From Chthoniobacterales bacterium (GTDB lineage: Bacteria > Verrucomicrobiota > Verrucomicrobiia > Chthoniobacterales > UBA6821): 64,000 nucleotides of DNA. The translations under genes and the position numbers were made by a program. The DNA lies in the NCBI GenBank assembly GCA_019747735.1, contig JAIEQL010000001.1:1-64000 (forward strand), given 5' to 3'. Of this stretch, positions 33,249 through 43,384 are shown piece after piece (the stretch's first letter is position 1; every line of letters begins with the position of its first letter). The notes beneath the pieces were generated by a model. It saw only the letters and a list, made by a program, of their open reading frames with translations, was not told where the DNA came from and did not search any database.

Positions 33249-34076
33249 ATGCCTACCTTACCTTTTTTCTTCGAAGACAACTGGTGTGATGTTATTGGGA
33301 AAGCAAGCCGAGGCTTGAATTGCTCTCTTGCTCGGCTCACACAACTTTCCAACCTATCTCTCAAAGACATTGAGCAATTGTTTAATGGAGTCTTGGATAA
33401 AAAAAATCTAGGCATCCTTGCACCGTTTCTTTCGCTCCATGCTGAGGCTCTTTTAGCACTTGCAGAAAACACTCCCCCAGTTCCCTGCCTTCTTCCTAAA
33501 CAAATGGCGCAATTCACCACTTCTTTTCATGGGATGCAGGTGCATTCTTACTTGCTTTGGAGCGAGGAGAACAAAACCGCCATTGCATTTGATACAGGAG
33601 CAGATTTGACATCACTTTTTAATAAGCTAACTGCCAACCAACTTACCTTACGCACCCTTTTTTTGACGCATGGTCATCGTGATCATGTGGAAAAATTATC
33701 AAAACTCCTTACACAAACAGGCGCCGAAGCCTGGATCGCCGAGGCTGATTGGATTTCAGGAACTAAGCCACTTCCAAAGCATTTTTCTTGTCAGCTCGAT
33801 TCCTGCATTCAAATCAAAGCGCACTCCACTCCAGGTCACTCTCCCGGAGGGACAACATATGTCATCCAAGGATTGCCAGTTCCAGTTGCTATTGTTGGGG
33901 ATGCCATTTTTGCACGCTCCGTGGGAGGAATTCCACCAGCAGCCTATTCCAAGGGGTTACAAGCCATTGAAGAAAATATTCTCTCACTCTCACCAGAAAC
34001 AATTCTCTGTCCTGGTCATGGACCATTGACAACGGTCGAGGAAGAAAGGAAACTAAATCCGTTTTTTGCGAAATAG
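33249..34076 (+). CDS. Metallo-beta-lactamase-fold hydrolase
   Basis: The 275-residue protein has a helical N-terminal segment of about 85 residues (LTQLSNLSLKDIEQLFNGVLD) ahead of the MBL domain. It has the metal-binding THGHRDHVEKL (HxHxDH), a further His in TPGHSPGGTTYV, Asp in VGDAIFARSVGG and a final His in CPGHGPLTT, the full glyoxalase II-like set. The substrate is unknown; the form is of the small thioester/hydroxyacylglutathione hydrolase-like proteins. The start is ATG 33249; an earlier in-frame TTG at 33231 is less likely. Confidence 0.87.
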   Translation: MPTLPFFFEDNWCDVIGKASRGLNCSLARLTQLSNLSLKDIEQLFNGVLDKKNLGILAPFLSLHAEALLALAENTPPVPCLLPKQMAQFTTSFHGMQVHSYLLWSEENKTAIAFDTGADLTSLFNKLTANQLTLRTLFLTHGHRDHVEKLSKLLTQTGAEAWIAEADWISGTKPLPKHFSCQLDSCIQIKAHSTPGHSPGGTTYVIQGLPVPVAIVGDAIFARSVGGIPPAAYSKGLQAIEENILSLSPETILCPGHGPLTTVEEERKLNPFFAK

Positions 34077-34081
34077 AGGAT

Positions 34082-34150
34082 GTGGGGTCAGGCTTCAGAA
34101 TTTCAGAATTTTATAAAATAAAATTTGTAAATTTGATAGCCTGACCCCCA
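34082..34150. repeat. REP-like hairpin, third copy
   Basis: GTGGGGTCAGGCTTCAGAAT pairs with the segment ending GATAGCCTGACCCCC; the interior arms (AGAATTTTAT/ATAAAATTTG) pair with several mismatches. It carries GTGG next to GGGTCAGG, as REP sequences do. It lies between the MBL gene and the tRNA and could act as a terminator-like stem. Confidence 0.7.
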
Positions 34151-34178
34151 TCCTAACTAAAATAAATTTTTAAATTTG

Positions 34179-34252
34179 GCGGGTGTGGTTCAATGGTAGA
34201 ATGTGGGCTTCCCAAGCCTGAGACGAGGGTTCGATTCCCTTCACCCGCTCCA
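34179..34252 (+). tRNA. tRNA-Gly (anticodon CCC)
   Basis: The cloverleaf is complete: acceptor GCGGGTG (34179-34185) pairs with CACCCGC (34242-34248), followed by discriminator T and encoded CCA. The D arm is GTTCAATGGTAGAAT, the anticodon loop TTCCCAA with CCC at 34211-34213, and the T arm AGGGTTCGATTCCCT. CCC reads GGG codons. Confidence 0.95.
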
Positions 34253-34283
34253 ATTTTTGTACCAACGTATTTTTCAAAAAAAG

Positions 34284-34318
34284 AAATTAACCAGGATGGA
34301 AGCGATCAAAGGGATATA
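34284..34318. repeat. Repeat C end upstream of the GH26-like gene
   Basis: AAATTAACCAGGATGGAAGCGATCAAAGGGAT matches one end of repeat C with single-base changes and one inserted C. It finishes about 13 bp before the ATG at 34331. Confidence 0.7.
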
Positions 34319-34330
34319 TACCTTTCACGA

Positions 34331-35503
34331 ATGAAAATTAAGAATTTTTACCGGTTGAGTAGCCACCTTCTTTTCCTTGTTACTGTGCTACTGATGGCAA
34401 CATCTCTTGCGGGTCAATCGACATCTGTTCCAACACCTTCCCCTTTTCGTGTACTACAGGTACCAGCGGAAGGAGCCTACACCGGGGCTTATATCGATTT
34501 TGGAGATGGAGAAGATCAGGTGACATTGGAAGCGATCAAAAGTTTTCAAGAACTTGTCGGCAAGCATCAGGCGATCATCGCCTTTGGCTCTTTTTGGGCA
34601 CGGCAACAATTTCCTACAGAAAAAGTAAATCTTATACGGGCCTATGGTGCTGTTCCTCTCCTGTATTGGTCTCCGTGGGAAGCTCCTTTTGATCAAAATT
34701 TGGGGCCCGATAAGTTTTCGCTAGATGCTATTCTTCAAGGAAAATGGGATAAGTATATCGACACTTGGGCTGATGGCGCCAAGGCGGTACCAGAGCAATT
34801 TTTTGTCTCCTTTGCTTGTGAAATGAATGGAACGTGGTTTCCATGGTCAGGATATTTTTACAGACAAAAGTTAAAACATGAAAAACCGCTCAAGATTGAA
34901 GGTATCGAACATCTTGTTTATGACAAAAAAATGGAAAAACTTTTTTGGGCTGGCTCTGAAAAATATAAAAAGGCTTACCGCTATGTCGTTGATCGTGTGA
35001 GGGCCCGTGGCGCCAGCAATATTCTTTGGGTCTTTCAACCTAATAATTATTCTTATCCCAATAATAGCTGGAACCTTGCTGCTGCTTATTATCCAGGACC
35101 AGAATATGTAGACTGGCTCGCCATGAGCCTCTTTGGAAAACAGTATGCTAACGAAGATTGGGACACCTTTCTCCCACTGCTTGAGTGGCCTTACCAAGAG
35201 CTTTGTCGGCTTGACCCTAAAAAACCGATCATGATTGCTGAATGGGGGGTAGCAGAACCTTATCATCATGGAGATAAAGCAGCCTGGTTTGCTGATGGGA
35301 CTCGAGAAATGATTTCAAACAAGTACCCCCGCTTGAAAGCAGCTGTTCTCTGGCATGAGCGTTGGGCAAATCCCGATGGAACTTTTAGCAACTTGCGCGT
35401 GAATTCCTCACGCGCTGTGCTCAAAGCTTATAAAGAAGGAATCGCTTCACCTCTTTGGCTGGATCAGCCTCAGTGGGAGCCTAATACTTTAGAGCATCAT
35501 TAA
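34331..35503 (+). CDS. Secreted GH26-like beta-mannanase-type glycoside hydrolase
   Basis: The 390-residue protein has a signal peptide (hydrophobic LLFLVTVLLMATSLA, cleavage near LA-GQ). The GH26 acid/base motif is SFACEMNGTWFPWSG, with E164 as catalytic residue, and the nucleophile is in MIAEWGVAEP, E304. Further markers are DWLAMSLFGK and GKWDKYIDTWADGAK. The substrate is probably a beta-mannan or related beta-1,4/1,3-glycan; this cannot be resolved. It starts at ATG 34331; the longer frame begins inside the tRNA gene and is rejected. It is followed at once by repeats B and A. Confidence 0.85.
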   Translation: MKIKNFYRLSSHLLFLVTVLLMATSLAGQSTSVPTPSPFRVLQVPAEGAYTGAYIDFGDGEDQVTLEAIKSFQELVGKHQAIIAFGSFWARQQFPTEKVNLIRAYGAVPLLYWSPWEAPFDQNLGPDKFSLDAILQGKWDKYIDTWADGAKAVPEQFFVSFACEMNGTWFPWSGYFYRQKLKHEKPLKIEGIEHLVYDKKMEKLFWAGSEKYKKAYRYVVDRVRARGASNILWVFQPNNYSYPNNSWNLAAAYYPGPEYVDWLAMSLFGKQYANEDWDTFLPLLEWPYQELCRLDPKKPIMIAEWGVAEPYHHGDKAAWFADGTREMISNKYPRLKAAVLWHERWANPDGTFSNLRVNSSRAVLKAYKEGIASPLWLDQPQWEPNTLEHH

Positions 35504-35512
35504 AAATTTTGG

Positions 35513-35543
35513 TATAGTCAAATTTCTAAGTAATTTGACTATA
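35513..35543. repeat. Collapsed derivative of repeat element B
   Basis: The 31 bases consist of the left 11 and right 20 bp of element B (compare 36-198) with the interior lost. A single base separates it from element A at 35545, the same arrangement as at 34-36 on the opposite strand. Confidence 0.8.
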
Positions 35544-35544
35544 G

Positions 35545-35685
35545 GAGGGTGTCTTGAAAATGAATAAAATTGATGCAATACCAGGAGCGAAGCGCACAGA
35601 CCCGCAGTGTATAGGGACATACTCGAGGACGCGAGCACTGGAGCGACGCCGTAATGCGCAATTTTAGTCTTTTCAAGACACCCTC
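35545..35685. repeat. Repeat element A, complete copy (141 bp)
   Basis: It starts GAGGGTGTCTTGAAAA and ends TTTTCAAGACACCCTC, a perfect 16-bp terminal inverted repeat. Its interior, which includes ACCAGGAGCGAAGCGCACAG, equals the copy at 13686-13825 reversed. It stops 6 bp before the gltB stop codon region. Confidence 0.9.
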
Positions 35686-35691
35686 TATGCT

Positions 35692-38600
35692 CTAAATCCC
35701 CGGCGTTACCGTAATCGCTTCGGTAATAATAGTCGAAGTCTGCTCCTCTTCTTTTTTCACTTCCACTTCAATGGGCTTTGCAACTGGGATATGGGGAGTG
35801 ACTTTCCAAAAATGAGTACGGTAGTGTGGCCAATCGGATAGAAGGGTTTTTGCAAGCTCACTCCCTGTATTTTTAAAGTGTGCTGCAATGAGCTCTTCTA
35901 GCTCTTTAGGTTCTTCTTCAGGAGCAAGACGTTGTGCAGTGACCAATTGAGGATTGTATTGTTTTAAGAAGTGTTCAGTAGCATCAAGGATATAAGCGGT
36001 TCCACCGGTCATCCCTGCTCCAAAATTTTTCCCAGTAGGTCCTAGTACGACAACAAGACCACCAGTCATGTATTCACAACCATGGTCACCAATTCCTTCA
36101 ACGACAGCGATCCCTCCTGAATTGCGCACACAAAAGCGCTCGCCGGCTCGGCCGTTTGCAAAAAGTTTTCCACGGATAGCGCCATACATCACCGTGTTGC
36201 CGACGATACTGTTTTCATCTGCTTTAAAGAGATGATTAGGACGAGGACGAATTACGATTTCTCCACCACTCATCGATTTACCCACATAATCATTCGCCTC
36301 ACCAGTCAGGATGAGTTTTAATCCAGGAGCAAGAAAGGCCCCCAAACTTTGACCAGCAGTCCCTTCCAAGGCAATGGTGATGGTGCCCTCAGGAAGGCCT
36401 GCTAGGCCATGTTGATAGGCAATTTCACCAGAGACTTTTGTTCCTAACGAGCGATTGGTGTTGTCGACTTTGTAAGAAAGAGTGAGTGGCTTCGCATCAC
36501 GCAAGGCCTCTTCGACATCTTGCAAAATGATGTCATCAAGCGGCTGATCGTGCTCAGGATCATTGCGCTCGCGTGTGGCATAACGAACCGCTGTGGGATC
36601 TTCTGCCACAACATCACAAATCATACGACTCAGATTGAGTTTGTTGGCTTTGGGATGTCCTTCGATTTGTTTTTGACGAAGGTATTCTGTTCGCCCGACC
36701 ATTTCATCAATAGTTCTAAATCCGAGACGAGCCATGATTTGGCGGACTTCTTCAGCCACAGCGTTGAAAAAATGGACCACATTTTCTGGCTTCCCTTTAA
36801 ATTTTCCACGAAGGCGTTCATCCTGCGTGGCAACACCGACGGGGCAGTTATTGAGATGGCACTGGCGTACATAGACGCATCCCATGGCGATGAGTGCCGC
36901 CGTTCCGAAATTATATTCTTCTGCTCCCAGCAGCGTCGCATAAACAATATCTTCTCCTGTGCGCATGCCACCGTCTGTGCGAAGTGTCACACGATTGCGA
37001 AGTTGATTGAGGAGCAATACCTGATGTGCCTCCGCTAAGCCAAGTTCCCATGGGCCTCCAGCGTGTTTGATCGAACTCAGTGGTGAGGCCCCTGTTCCTC
37101 CTTCATGACCGCTAATCAAAATAATATCAGCATGAGCTTTAGCTACCCCTGCGGCAATGGTTCCTACACCTGCCTCTGCGACGAGTTTGACGCAGACACG
37201 AGCACGTGGATTAACCTGTTTTAAGTCATAAATGAGCTGAGCAAGGTCTTCAATCGAGTAGATATCATGGTGTGGCGGTGGAGAGATCAAGGTCACTCCA
37301 GGCACAGAATGCCTCAACGTAGCGATGTAATGATTGACTTTTTGACCAGGCAGCTGCCCCCCTTCACCCGGTTTGGCTCCTTGGGCAATTTTGATTTCAA
37401 TTTCTTTGGCACTTGCCAGATAAGCTGCTGTGACGCCAAAGCGTCCTGTGGCGATTTGTTTGATGCTACTATTGGCCCAATCTCCATTCTCGCGACGTTT
37501 GGTACGCTCTGGATCTTCACCTCCCTCGCCGGAGTTGGATTTGCCGCCAATGCGGTTCATCGCAATGGCTAAGGTTTCATGAGCCTCAGGACTGAGGGCA
37601 CCAAGCGACATTCCAGCTGTTGTGAAACGACGTCGAATTTCTTCAATCGTCTCCACCTCCTCGAGTGGTACAGGTCCGGAATTTTTTGGTAAGAATTCTA
37701 AAAGATTGCGCAACGAGTGAGGCGTCCCAGCCAGGACCGCTGAGACATAAGCCTGATAATCTTCCGGTTTGTTAGTACGAATAAAGGTATGAAAATTTTT
37801 GATAACAGGAGGTGTAACGACATGCATTTCTCCAGAGCGGCGAAAACGATAGTAACCTGGATCCTCCAATTTTCCTGCCTCCAGAGGTATCTCCACTGCA
37901 GAAGCATAGGCTAGTTGATGACGTATCAAACTTTCAGCTGCAATCTCTTCAAACCCAATTCCCTCAATTGGCGAAGCTGTGCCGGTAAAGCATTCCTCTA
38001 CAAGTTCTGAGCAAAGGCCTATCGCTTCAAAGGTTTGAGCGCCACGATAGCTGCTAATAACAGAGATCCCCATCTTGGACATGATCTTAAGAAGGCCGTT
38101 GGAAAGCGCTTTTTTATAATTAAGCAAAGCAGTGGCATGATCTAGGGCAATGGTCCCTTTAGAACGGAGTTGGCGAGCCGTTTCCAAGGCGAGATAGGGG
38201 TTGACTGCACTACAGCCATAACCAATAAGACAAGCCATTTGGTGTACATCTCGGACTTCTCCACTCTCGCTAATAAGACTTGCCTTCATGCGTTTGCCAG
38301 CACGAGTGAGATGATGATGAACAGCGCCCATCGCTAATAGCGCAGGAATGGGCGCCCAAGAGGCATCCACAGCTCGGTCGCTTAAAATCAGGATCTGAGC
38401 ACCGTTATCGATTTCTTTTTCTGCTTCTTGGCACAGAGTACGCAGTGCTGGCTTAAGTCCATGTGCTCCACTTGCTACTTCCCAACAGGAAGAAAGGGTT
38501 ACCGTTTTATGAACTCCTCCAAGATTTTTTAAAAGAGCAAGTTCTTCGTTAAAAAGAATAGGAGAATCGAGTGTGACTTGTTCTGCATGCTCAGGAGTTT

Positions 38601-40272
38601 CGGAAAGCAGATTTCGTTTCCAGCCTAGAATGGTGAAAAGAGACATGACCAGTCGCTCTCGAATAGGATCAATCGGAGGATTGGTCACCTGGGCAAAAAG
38701 CTGACTAAAGTAGGTAGTGAGCAAGCGTGGGCGGAGCGAGAGCACGGCCAGCGGTGTATCATCCCCCATAGAACCGACAGCTTCAGCGCCATCTGCAAAC
38801 ATCGGTTTGAAAATCATCTCGAGTTCTTCATTGCTGTAGCCAAACGCGATTTGTTTTTGAGTTAGTGTTAACAGATCAAGCTCTTCTTGCGGCTCGCCCA
38901 ATTGGTCTGCAGTGGCAGGCCTTATCTTGGTGAGATAGCGATCAACAATGCCACGATAATCATTTTTGGTGGCTAATTGATTTTTAATTTCTGCATCGCG
39001 CAGCAAGACCCCTCCAGCGGTATCGATAGCGATCATTTCACCAGGAGCAAGTCTACCTTTTTCAATAATCGAAGATTGATCAAGGCCACTAACACCAACT
39101 TCTGAACCAAGTGTAAAAAGCCCATCACGGGAAATTTCGTAACGCGCAGGACGCAGGCCATTGCGATCAAGACAAGCACCCACGGTGATGCCATCGGTGA
39201 ATACCAAGGCCGCAGGTCCATCCCAAGGCTCTCCCAGGCATGTGTGGTATTCGTAGAAGCCAGCAAGTTGGGGCGAAATCTCTTTGTTGGTGCGCCAGGC
39301 TGGAGGCACCAACATCGTCATCGCATGTAATAGAGAACGTCCCGACATTGTAAGCACTTCGAGCACATTATCGAGGCTGGCAGAATCAGAGCCACCTGGT
39401 TGGACGATTGGTTTTAGAAGATCAATATCAGCCCCCCAAAAATCAGCTTTCAGTTCTGCTTCCCGAGCATGAGTCCAGGTACGGTTGGCACGCACGGTAT
39501 TAATTTCCCCATTATGGGAGAGCATTCGAAAGGGATGCGCTAAGGCCCAAGTTGGAAAAGTATTGGTGCTATAGCGTTGGTGATAAACACAGAAAGCTGT
39601 CTCAAAATCAGGATTGGAGAGATCTCTGAAAAATTTTTCAAGCGAGGTCGAAACCATCAATCCTTTGTAAACAAGCATCCGATGAGAAAAGGAAGGGATA
39701 TAAAAATCTTCAATTTTATCAGCCGCCGCGCGATCTTCGATTTCATTCCGCGCAAGAAAAAGACGGCGCTCATAGTCATCATCGAGCATTCCTTCTGGGC
39801 GACCAATCAAGACTTGCTCAATCGCGGGAAGCGTTAAGAGTGCCTTGCTTCCCAAGATGCGCTTATTGACAGGAACAGAACGCCATCCAAAAAGAAAGAG
39901 ACCTCGTCGTACAATGACTTCTTCGGCAATTGCTTTGGCACGAGCTTGCGCATAGAGATTTTCACGAGGAAGAAACATCATCCCAATACCTAAATCGGTA
40001 TCGCGATAAAGACGATGGCCACGGTTTTCAACTTCCTTTCTAAAAATTTTGTAAGGAATTTGAGTGGTGATCCCAGCTCCATCTCCAGTGAGTGCATCGG
40101 CATCCAAAGCTCCTCGGTGGGCCAACCCACACAGTGAGCGCAGAGCAATCTTGAGAATTTTGTGAGAGCGTGATCCTTCAATCTGCGCAACCATACCGAC
40201 CCCACAAGCGTCATGCTCGTGCGCAGGATCGTAAAGACTGGAGGTGTGCTGGTGTGGCAAAGGATAGTTCAT
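35692..40272 (-). CDS. gltB: Glutamate synthase large subunit
   Basis: The enzyme converts glutamine plus 2-oxoglutarate to two glutamates. The 1526-residue protein has the domain order of GltB. An N-terminal amidotransferase with catalytic Cys23 (HDACGVGMV, likely the mature N-terminus after a 22-residue propeptide) comes first. A central linker, the FMN/substrate barrel (GGKSNSGEGGEDPERTK) and a 3Fe-4S cluster site (CVYVRQCHLNNCPVG) follow. A beta-helix C-terminus with GANDYVGKSMSGGEI ends the protein. No gltD is in the window, so it may be ferredoxin-dependent or have an unlinked small subunit. The ATG at 40272 is chosen because the longer frame would precede the conserved start. Confidence 0.96.
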   Translation of the reverse strand: MNYPLPHQHTSSLYDPAHEHDACGVGMVAQIEGSRSHKILKIALRSLCGLAHRGALDADALTGDGAGITTQIPYKIFRKEVENRGHRLYRDTDLGIGMMFLPRENLYAQARAKAIAEEVIVRRGLFLFGWRSVPVNKRILGSKALLTLPAIEQVLIGRPEGMLDDDYERRLFLARNEIEDRAAADKIEDFYIPSFSHRMLVYKGLMVSTSLEKFFRDLSNPDFETAFCVYHQRYSTNTFPTWALAHPFRMLSHNGEINTVRANRTWTHAREAELKADFWGADIDLLKPIVQPGGSDSASLDNVLEVLTMSGRSLLHAMTMLVPPAWRTNKEISPQLAGFYEYHTCLGEPWDGPAALVFTDGITVGACLDRNGLRPARYEISRDGLFTLGSEVGVSGLDQSSIIEKGRLAPGEMIAIDTAGGVLLRDAEIKNQLATKNDYRGIVDRYLTKIRPATADQLGEPQEELDLLTLTQKQIAFGYSNEELEMIFKPMFADGAEAVGSMGDDTPLAVLSLRPRLLTTYFSQLFAQVTNPPIDPIRERLVMSLFTILGWKRNLLSETPEHAEQVTLDSPILFNEELALLKNLGGVHKTVTLSSCWEVASGAHGLKPALRTLCQEAEKEIDNGAQILILSDRAVDASWAPIPALLAMGAVHHHLTRAGKRMKASLISESGEVRDVHQMACLIGYGCSAVNPYLALETARQLRSKGTIALDHATALLNYKKALSNGLLKIMSKMGISVISSYRGAQTFEAIGLCSELVEECFTGTASPIEGIGFEEIAAESLIRHQLAYASAVEIPLEAGKLEDPGYYRFRRSGEMHVVTPPVIKNFHTFIRTNKPEDYQAYVSAVLAGTPHSLRNLLEFLPKNSGPVPLEEVETIEEIRRRFTTAGMSLGALSPEAHETLAIAMNRIGGKSNSGEGGEDPERTKRRENGDWANSSIKQIATGRFGVTAAYLASAKEIEIKIAQGAKPGEGGQLPGQKVNHYIATLRHSVPGVTLISPPPHHDIYSIEDLAQLIYDLKQVNPRARVCVKLVAEAGVGTIAAGVAKAHADIILISGHEGGTGASPLSSIKHAGGPWELGLAEAHQVLLLNQLRNRVTLRTDGGMRTGEDIVYATLLGAEEYNFGTAALIAMGCVYVRQCHLNNCPVGVATQDERLRGKFKGKPENVVHFFNAVAEEVRQIMARLGFRTIDEMVGRTEYLRQKQIEGHPKANKLNLSRMICDVVAEDPTAVRYATRERNDPEHDQPLDDIILQDVEEALRDAKPLTLSYKVDNTNRSLGTKVSGEIAYQHGLAGLPEGTITIALEGTAGQSLGAFLAPGLKLILTGEANDYVGKSMSGGEIVIRPRPNHLFKADENSIVGNTVMYGAIRGKLFANGRAGERFCVRNSGGIAVVEGIGDHGCEYMTGGLVVVLGPTGKNFGAGMTGGTAYILDATEHFLKQYNPQLVTAQRLAPEEEPKELEELIAAHFKNTGSELAKTLLSDWPHYRTHFWKVTPHIPVAKPIEVEVKKEEEQTSTIITEAITVTPGI

Positions 40273-40511
40273 CGGGAAAAGGAAAAATAATATACTTTTT
40301 CTCAAGTACCATCAAGGAATGTCCTGCAGGTATTTCAAAAGTAGGGCCTGTCATCATTAATTTCCTATATAATGGATTAACATGACAACAGGATCAGTTT
40401 CAGTCATGAATGGCGCTAAGTTAAGGGCATTTTGGGGTATTTTTCTCGGTTTGAAATCGTTCAAAAACTGCTTTATCTTGTGACTGCCAACATCAGTTCA
40501 TTTCAGAAAAT

Positions 40512-40690
40512 AATTAGCCACAAAGAGCACAAAAAACACAAAAGAATTTTTTTATAAAAAAATTCTAAGAGCTTAAGGCAAAGGCATTCACTTTTCGTTT
40601 TGATTTTTCTTATGATCGTAACTTTTTAACATTAAAATTTTTTATAAAAAATTTTATCTCTGTGTTCTTTGTGTTCTTTTGTGGCTAATT
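40512..40690. repeat. Repeat element D, complete copy (about 179 bp)
   Basis: AATTAGCCACAAAGAGCACA and its near reverse complement, ending TTTGTGGCTAATT, bound a segment with AATTTTTTTATAAAAAAATT-like A/T palindromes. It sits in the 40273-40822 gap between the divergent gltB and gyrA; the rest of the gap shows no gene. A 33-codon ATG frame (from 40381) is unsupported. Confidence 0.8.
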
Positions 40691-40822
40691 TCTTCCTGCG
40701 TTGGCTACGTTAGTAATTTTCTTAGCTAAGAGAAAATTTATTAGAGATTGAATCTGGCTCCTGAGGCAGTTATACTGATCTGCTTTTTGAATTATTAGAA
40801 ATCACTTATCCCTTTTTTTCCT

Positions 40823-43384
40823 TTGTATCATCAGAACGAAAAACTAGAACTCATCGATCTCCCAGAGGAGATGTCGCGCTCTTTCCTCACCTACTCAATG
40901 TCGGTGATTATTTCACGTGCATTGCCTGATGCCCGTGATGGATTGAAGCCCTCTCAACGTCGTATTCTCTATGCGATGAAAGAGCTGGGTGTCATGCCGG
41001 GGCGCAAGCACTTAAAGTGCGCCAAGATCGTCGGTGAGACGATGGGTAATTATCACCCTCATGGCGATCAGGCCATTTACCCAACATTGGTCCATATGGC
41101 GCAATCATGGGCCATGCGTGAAATGCTCATTGAGGGACAAGGAAATTTTGGTTCTGTTGAAGGAGATCCTCCAGCTTCCATGCGTTATACAGAAGCACGC
41201 CTCCGCCCATTGGGAGGGCTTTTGATGGAGGACATGGAAAATGATACCGTCGATTTTGTTCCCAATTATGATGATACACGGGAGGAGCCCGTTGTTTTTC
41301 CAGCGGCTATTCCCAATCTTCTCATCAATGGTGGAACTGGGATTGCTGTTGGTATGGCTACCAACATTCCACCTCACAATCTAAGTGAAGTCATCGATGC
41401 CATTTGCGCACAAATCGATCATCCTGAGATCACCCTTGAGGAGTTGATGCAGTATGTCAAAGGCCCCGACTTCCCAACAGGATGCCAGCTTTGTGGCACG
41501 CAGGGAATTCGCCAATATTTTGAAACAGGCCGCGGTTCTGTCAAAGTCCGAGGCCTGGCTGGTGTCGAAGAAATCAAGGGAGGACGTGAGCAAATTGTCA
41601 TTACGGCTATTCCCTATAATGTTAATCGCGCTGTTTTGGTAGAGCGTATAGCTGACTTGGTCAATGAAAAGATCCTTCCTGAGATTACTGCTGTTCGTGA
41701 TGAGTCGGATGAAAATACCCGTGTTGTCATCGAGCTCAAACGGGACGCGATCCCCAAGGTTGTCATTAACAATCTCTACAAGCACACAGCCTTAGAATCT
41801 TCTTTTGCAGTGATGATGCTGGCCATTGATCATGGTCGTCCCAAGCTTCTCTCCCTCAAAGAAGCCATTGCTTGCTTTATTGAACATCGTCGTGAAGTAA
41901 TCTTGCGGCGTACGCGCTACCTCTTGCGTCAAGCCGAATTGCGGGCCGAAAAATTAGAAGGGTACTTGATCGCCCTGGCCAACCTCGATGAGTTTATCAA
42001 AATCATTCGCGATTCTTCTAACCGTGAAGAGGCAAAGGTCAAACTCCTCGCTTTTGAGTTCACAAAAAAACAAGTGGAGCATTTTGGTCTGCAATTACGA
42101 AGCTCGGAGCGTCTCGTTGATGGGACTTACCTCATGAGTGAGTTGCAAGTCGATGCAATTTTAGAATTGCGCCTCTATCAACTAACTGGACTGGAGCGCG
42201 AAAAAGTGCTCGCCGAATATGTTGACCTTTTAAAACTGATCCTCGATCTCAGCGATATTTTGGCAAGAGAAGAGCGCGTTTTTTCCTTAATCAAAAATGG
42301 ATTGCGGGCCATTCAAGAAAAACATGGGACTCCTCGTTTAACAACCATTGTTCCCGCTGAAGGAGAAATTTCTATTGAAGACCTCATTGCTAACGAAGGA
42401 TGCATTATTACCATTACGCATAAAGGTTTTATTAAACGTACTGCGGTGAGTTCTTATCGTGCTCAAAAGCGCGGTGGCAAAGGAGTTGTTGGCATGAAAA
42501 CCCGTGAGGCTGCTAATGAAACGGAGGAGGGAGATTTTGTCGAACATCTCTTTACCGCAAGTACTCACGATTACTTAATGTTCTTTACCAAGAGCGGCCG
42601 CTGTTATGTCGAGCGTGTTTATGAGATTCCAGAAATGAGCCGTACCTCGAAAGGTCGGTCTCTCGCCAATATTCTCAATCTCCAACCTGAAGAACACATT
42701 GCAGCAACCTTGCGGATCCAATCGAAAAATAGTGGCGGTGCTGGCGGTGTCGATACGACTTGGGATCCTAATTTACACATCTTATTTGCGAGTCGTAGTG
42801 GTATTGTGAAAAAATCGAATCTTGCTGATTTTGCTAATACTCGCAAAGGAGGCATTATTGCCATCCAGATTGAAGAAGAGGATGAACTCATTGGTGTCGT
42901 CCAAACCAATGGTCATGACGAAGTCGTCCTGGTAACAAAACAAGGCCAGAGTATCCGCTTCAGTGAAGAAGAACTTCGCGATCAAGGTCGCAAAACTGTT
43001 GGTGTCTGGGGCATTCGTCCTGAAAAAGGAGATGCTGTTGTTGCCGTAGCTGTTGTTTCACCCGATGCCACCTTGCTGGTGGCAGGAGAGCATGGCGTTG
43101 GTAAGCGGACGACTTTTGATGATTACCGCAAGCAATCTCGCGGTGGTAAGGGAGTCATCACCATGAAAACTGGAGATAAAACAGGCCTTGTTGTTGGTGC
43201 GCTAGCGGTTACCGATCGCGATGAAATCATGCTCATTACAGCAGGTGGTCAAATGGTTAGAACGCGGGTTGCCGAAATTCGAGAGGTTGGCCGCAATACG
43301 ATGGGGGTCAAATTAATAAACCTTCCTGCTGGAGAAAAACTCCAAGCGATTGCTCCTGTGGTGAGTCAGCAAGAAGAAGAGTGA
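40823..43384 (+). CDS. gyrA: DNA gyrase subunit A
   Basis: The enzyme introduces negative supercoils and breaks DNA through an active-site Tyr in MRYTEARL. The 853-residue protein has the N-terminal breakage-reunion domain ([22 protein letters not shown]) and C-terminal beta-pinwheel repeats. The gyrase box QKRGGKG is near residue 550 and a second SRGGKGV repeat is near 778, so it is GyrA and not ParC. At the quinolone-resistance position the sequence is [11 protein letters not shown], with Gln and Pro where E. coli has Ser83 and Asp87. No ATG or GTG exists near the start; TTG 40823 is the only upstream candidate, as a stop precedes it. The stop overlaps the next gene. Confidence 0.95.
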   Translation: MYHQNEKLELIDLPEEMSRSFLTYSMSVIISRALPDARDGLKPSQRRILYAMKELGVMPGRKHLKCAKIVGETMGNYHPHGDQAIYPTLVHMAQSWAMREMLIEGQGNFGSVEGDPPASMRYTEARLRPLGGLLMEDMENDTVDFVPNYDDTREEPVVFPAAIPNLLINGGTGIAVGMATNIPPHNLSEVIDAICAQIDHPEITLEELMQYVKGPDFPTGCQLCGTQGIRQYFETGRGSVKVRGLAGVEEIKGGREQIVITAIPYNVNRAVLVERIADLVNEKILPEITAVRDESDENTRVVIELKRDAIPKVVINNLYKHTALESSFAVMMLAIDHGRPKLLSLKEAIACFIEHRREVILRRTRYLLRQAELRAEKLEGYLIALANLDEFIKIIRDSSNREEAKVKLLAFEFTKKQVEHFGLQLRSSERLVDGTYLMSELQVDAILELRLYQLTGLEREKVLAEYVDLLKLILDLSDILAREERVFSLIKNGLRAIQEKHGTPRLTTIVPAEGEISIEDLIANEGCIITITHKGFIKRTAVSSYRAQKRGGKGVVGMKTREAANETEEGDFVEHLFTASTHDYLMFFTKSGRCYVERVYEIPEMSRTSKGRSLANILNLQPEEHIAATLRIQSKNSGGAGGVDTTWDPNLHILFASRSGIVKKSNLADFANTRKGGIIAIQIEEEDELIGVVQTNGHDEVVLVTKQGQSIRFSEEELRDQGRKTVGVWGIRPEKGDAVVAVAVVSPDATLLVAGEHGVGKRTTFDDYRKQSRGGKGVITMKTGDKTGLVVGALAVTDRDEIMLITAGGQMVRTRVAEIREVGRNTMGVKLINLPAGEKLQAIAPVVSQQEEE

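Noticed and set aside
34193..34330. N-terminal extension of the GH26-like gene into the tRNA
   Set aside because: Begins inside tRNA-Gly; the signal peptide starts at the ATG 34331.
36520..37038. 172-codon frame on the plus strand inside gltB
   Set aside because: Lies fully antisense to a conserved part of gltB and reads as its shadow.
40382..40483. 33-codon ATG frame between gltB and gyrA
   Set aside because: No start signal and no conserved features; possible decayed element end at most.
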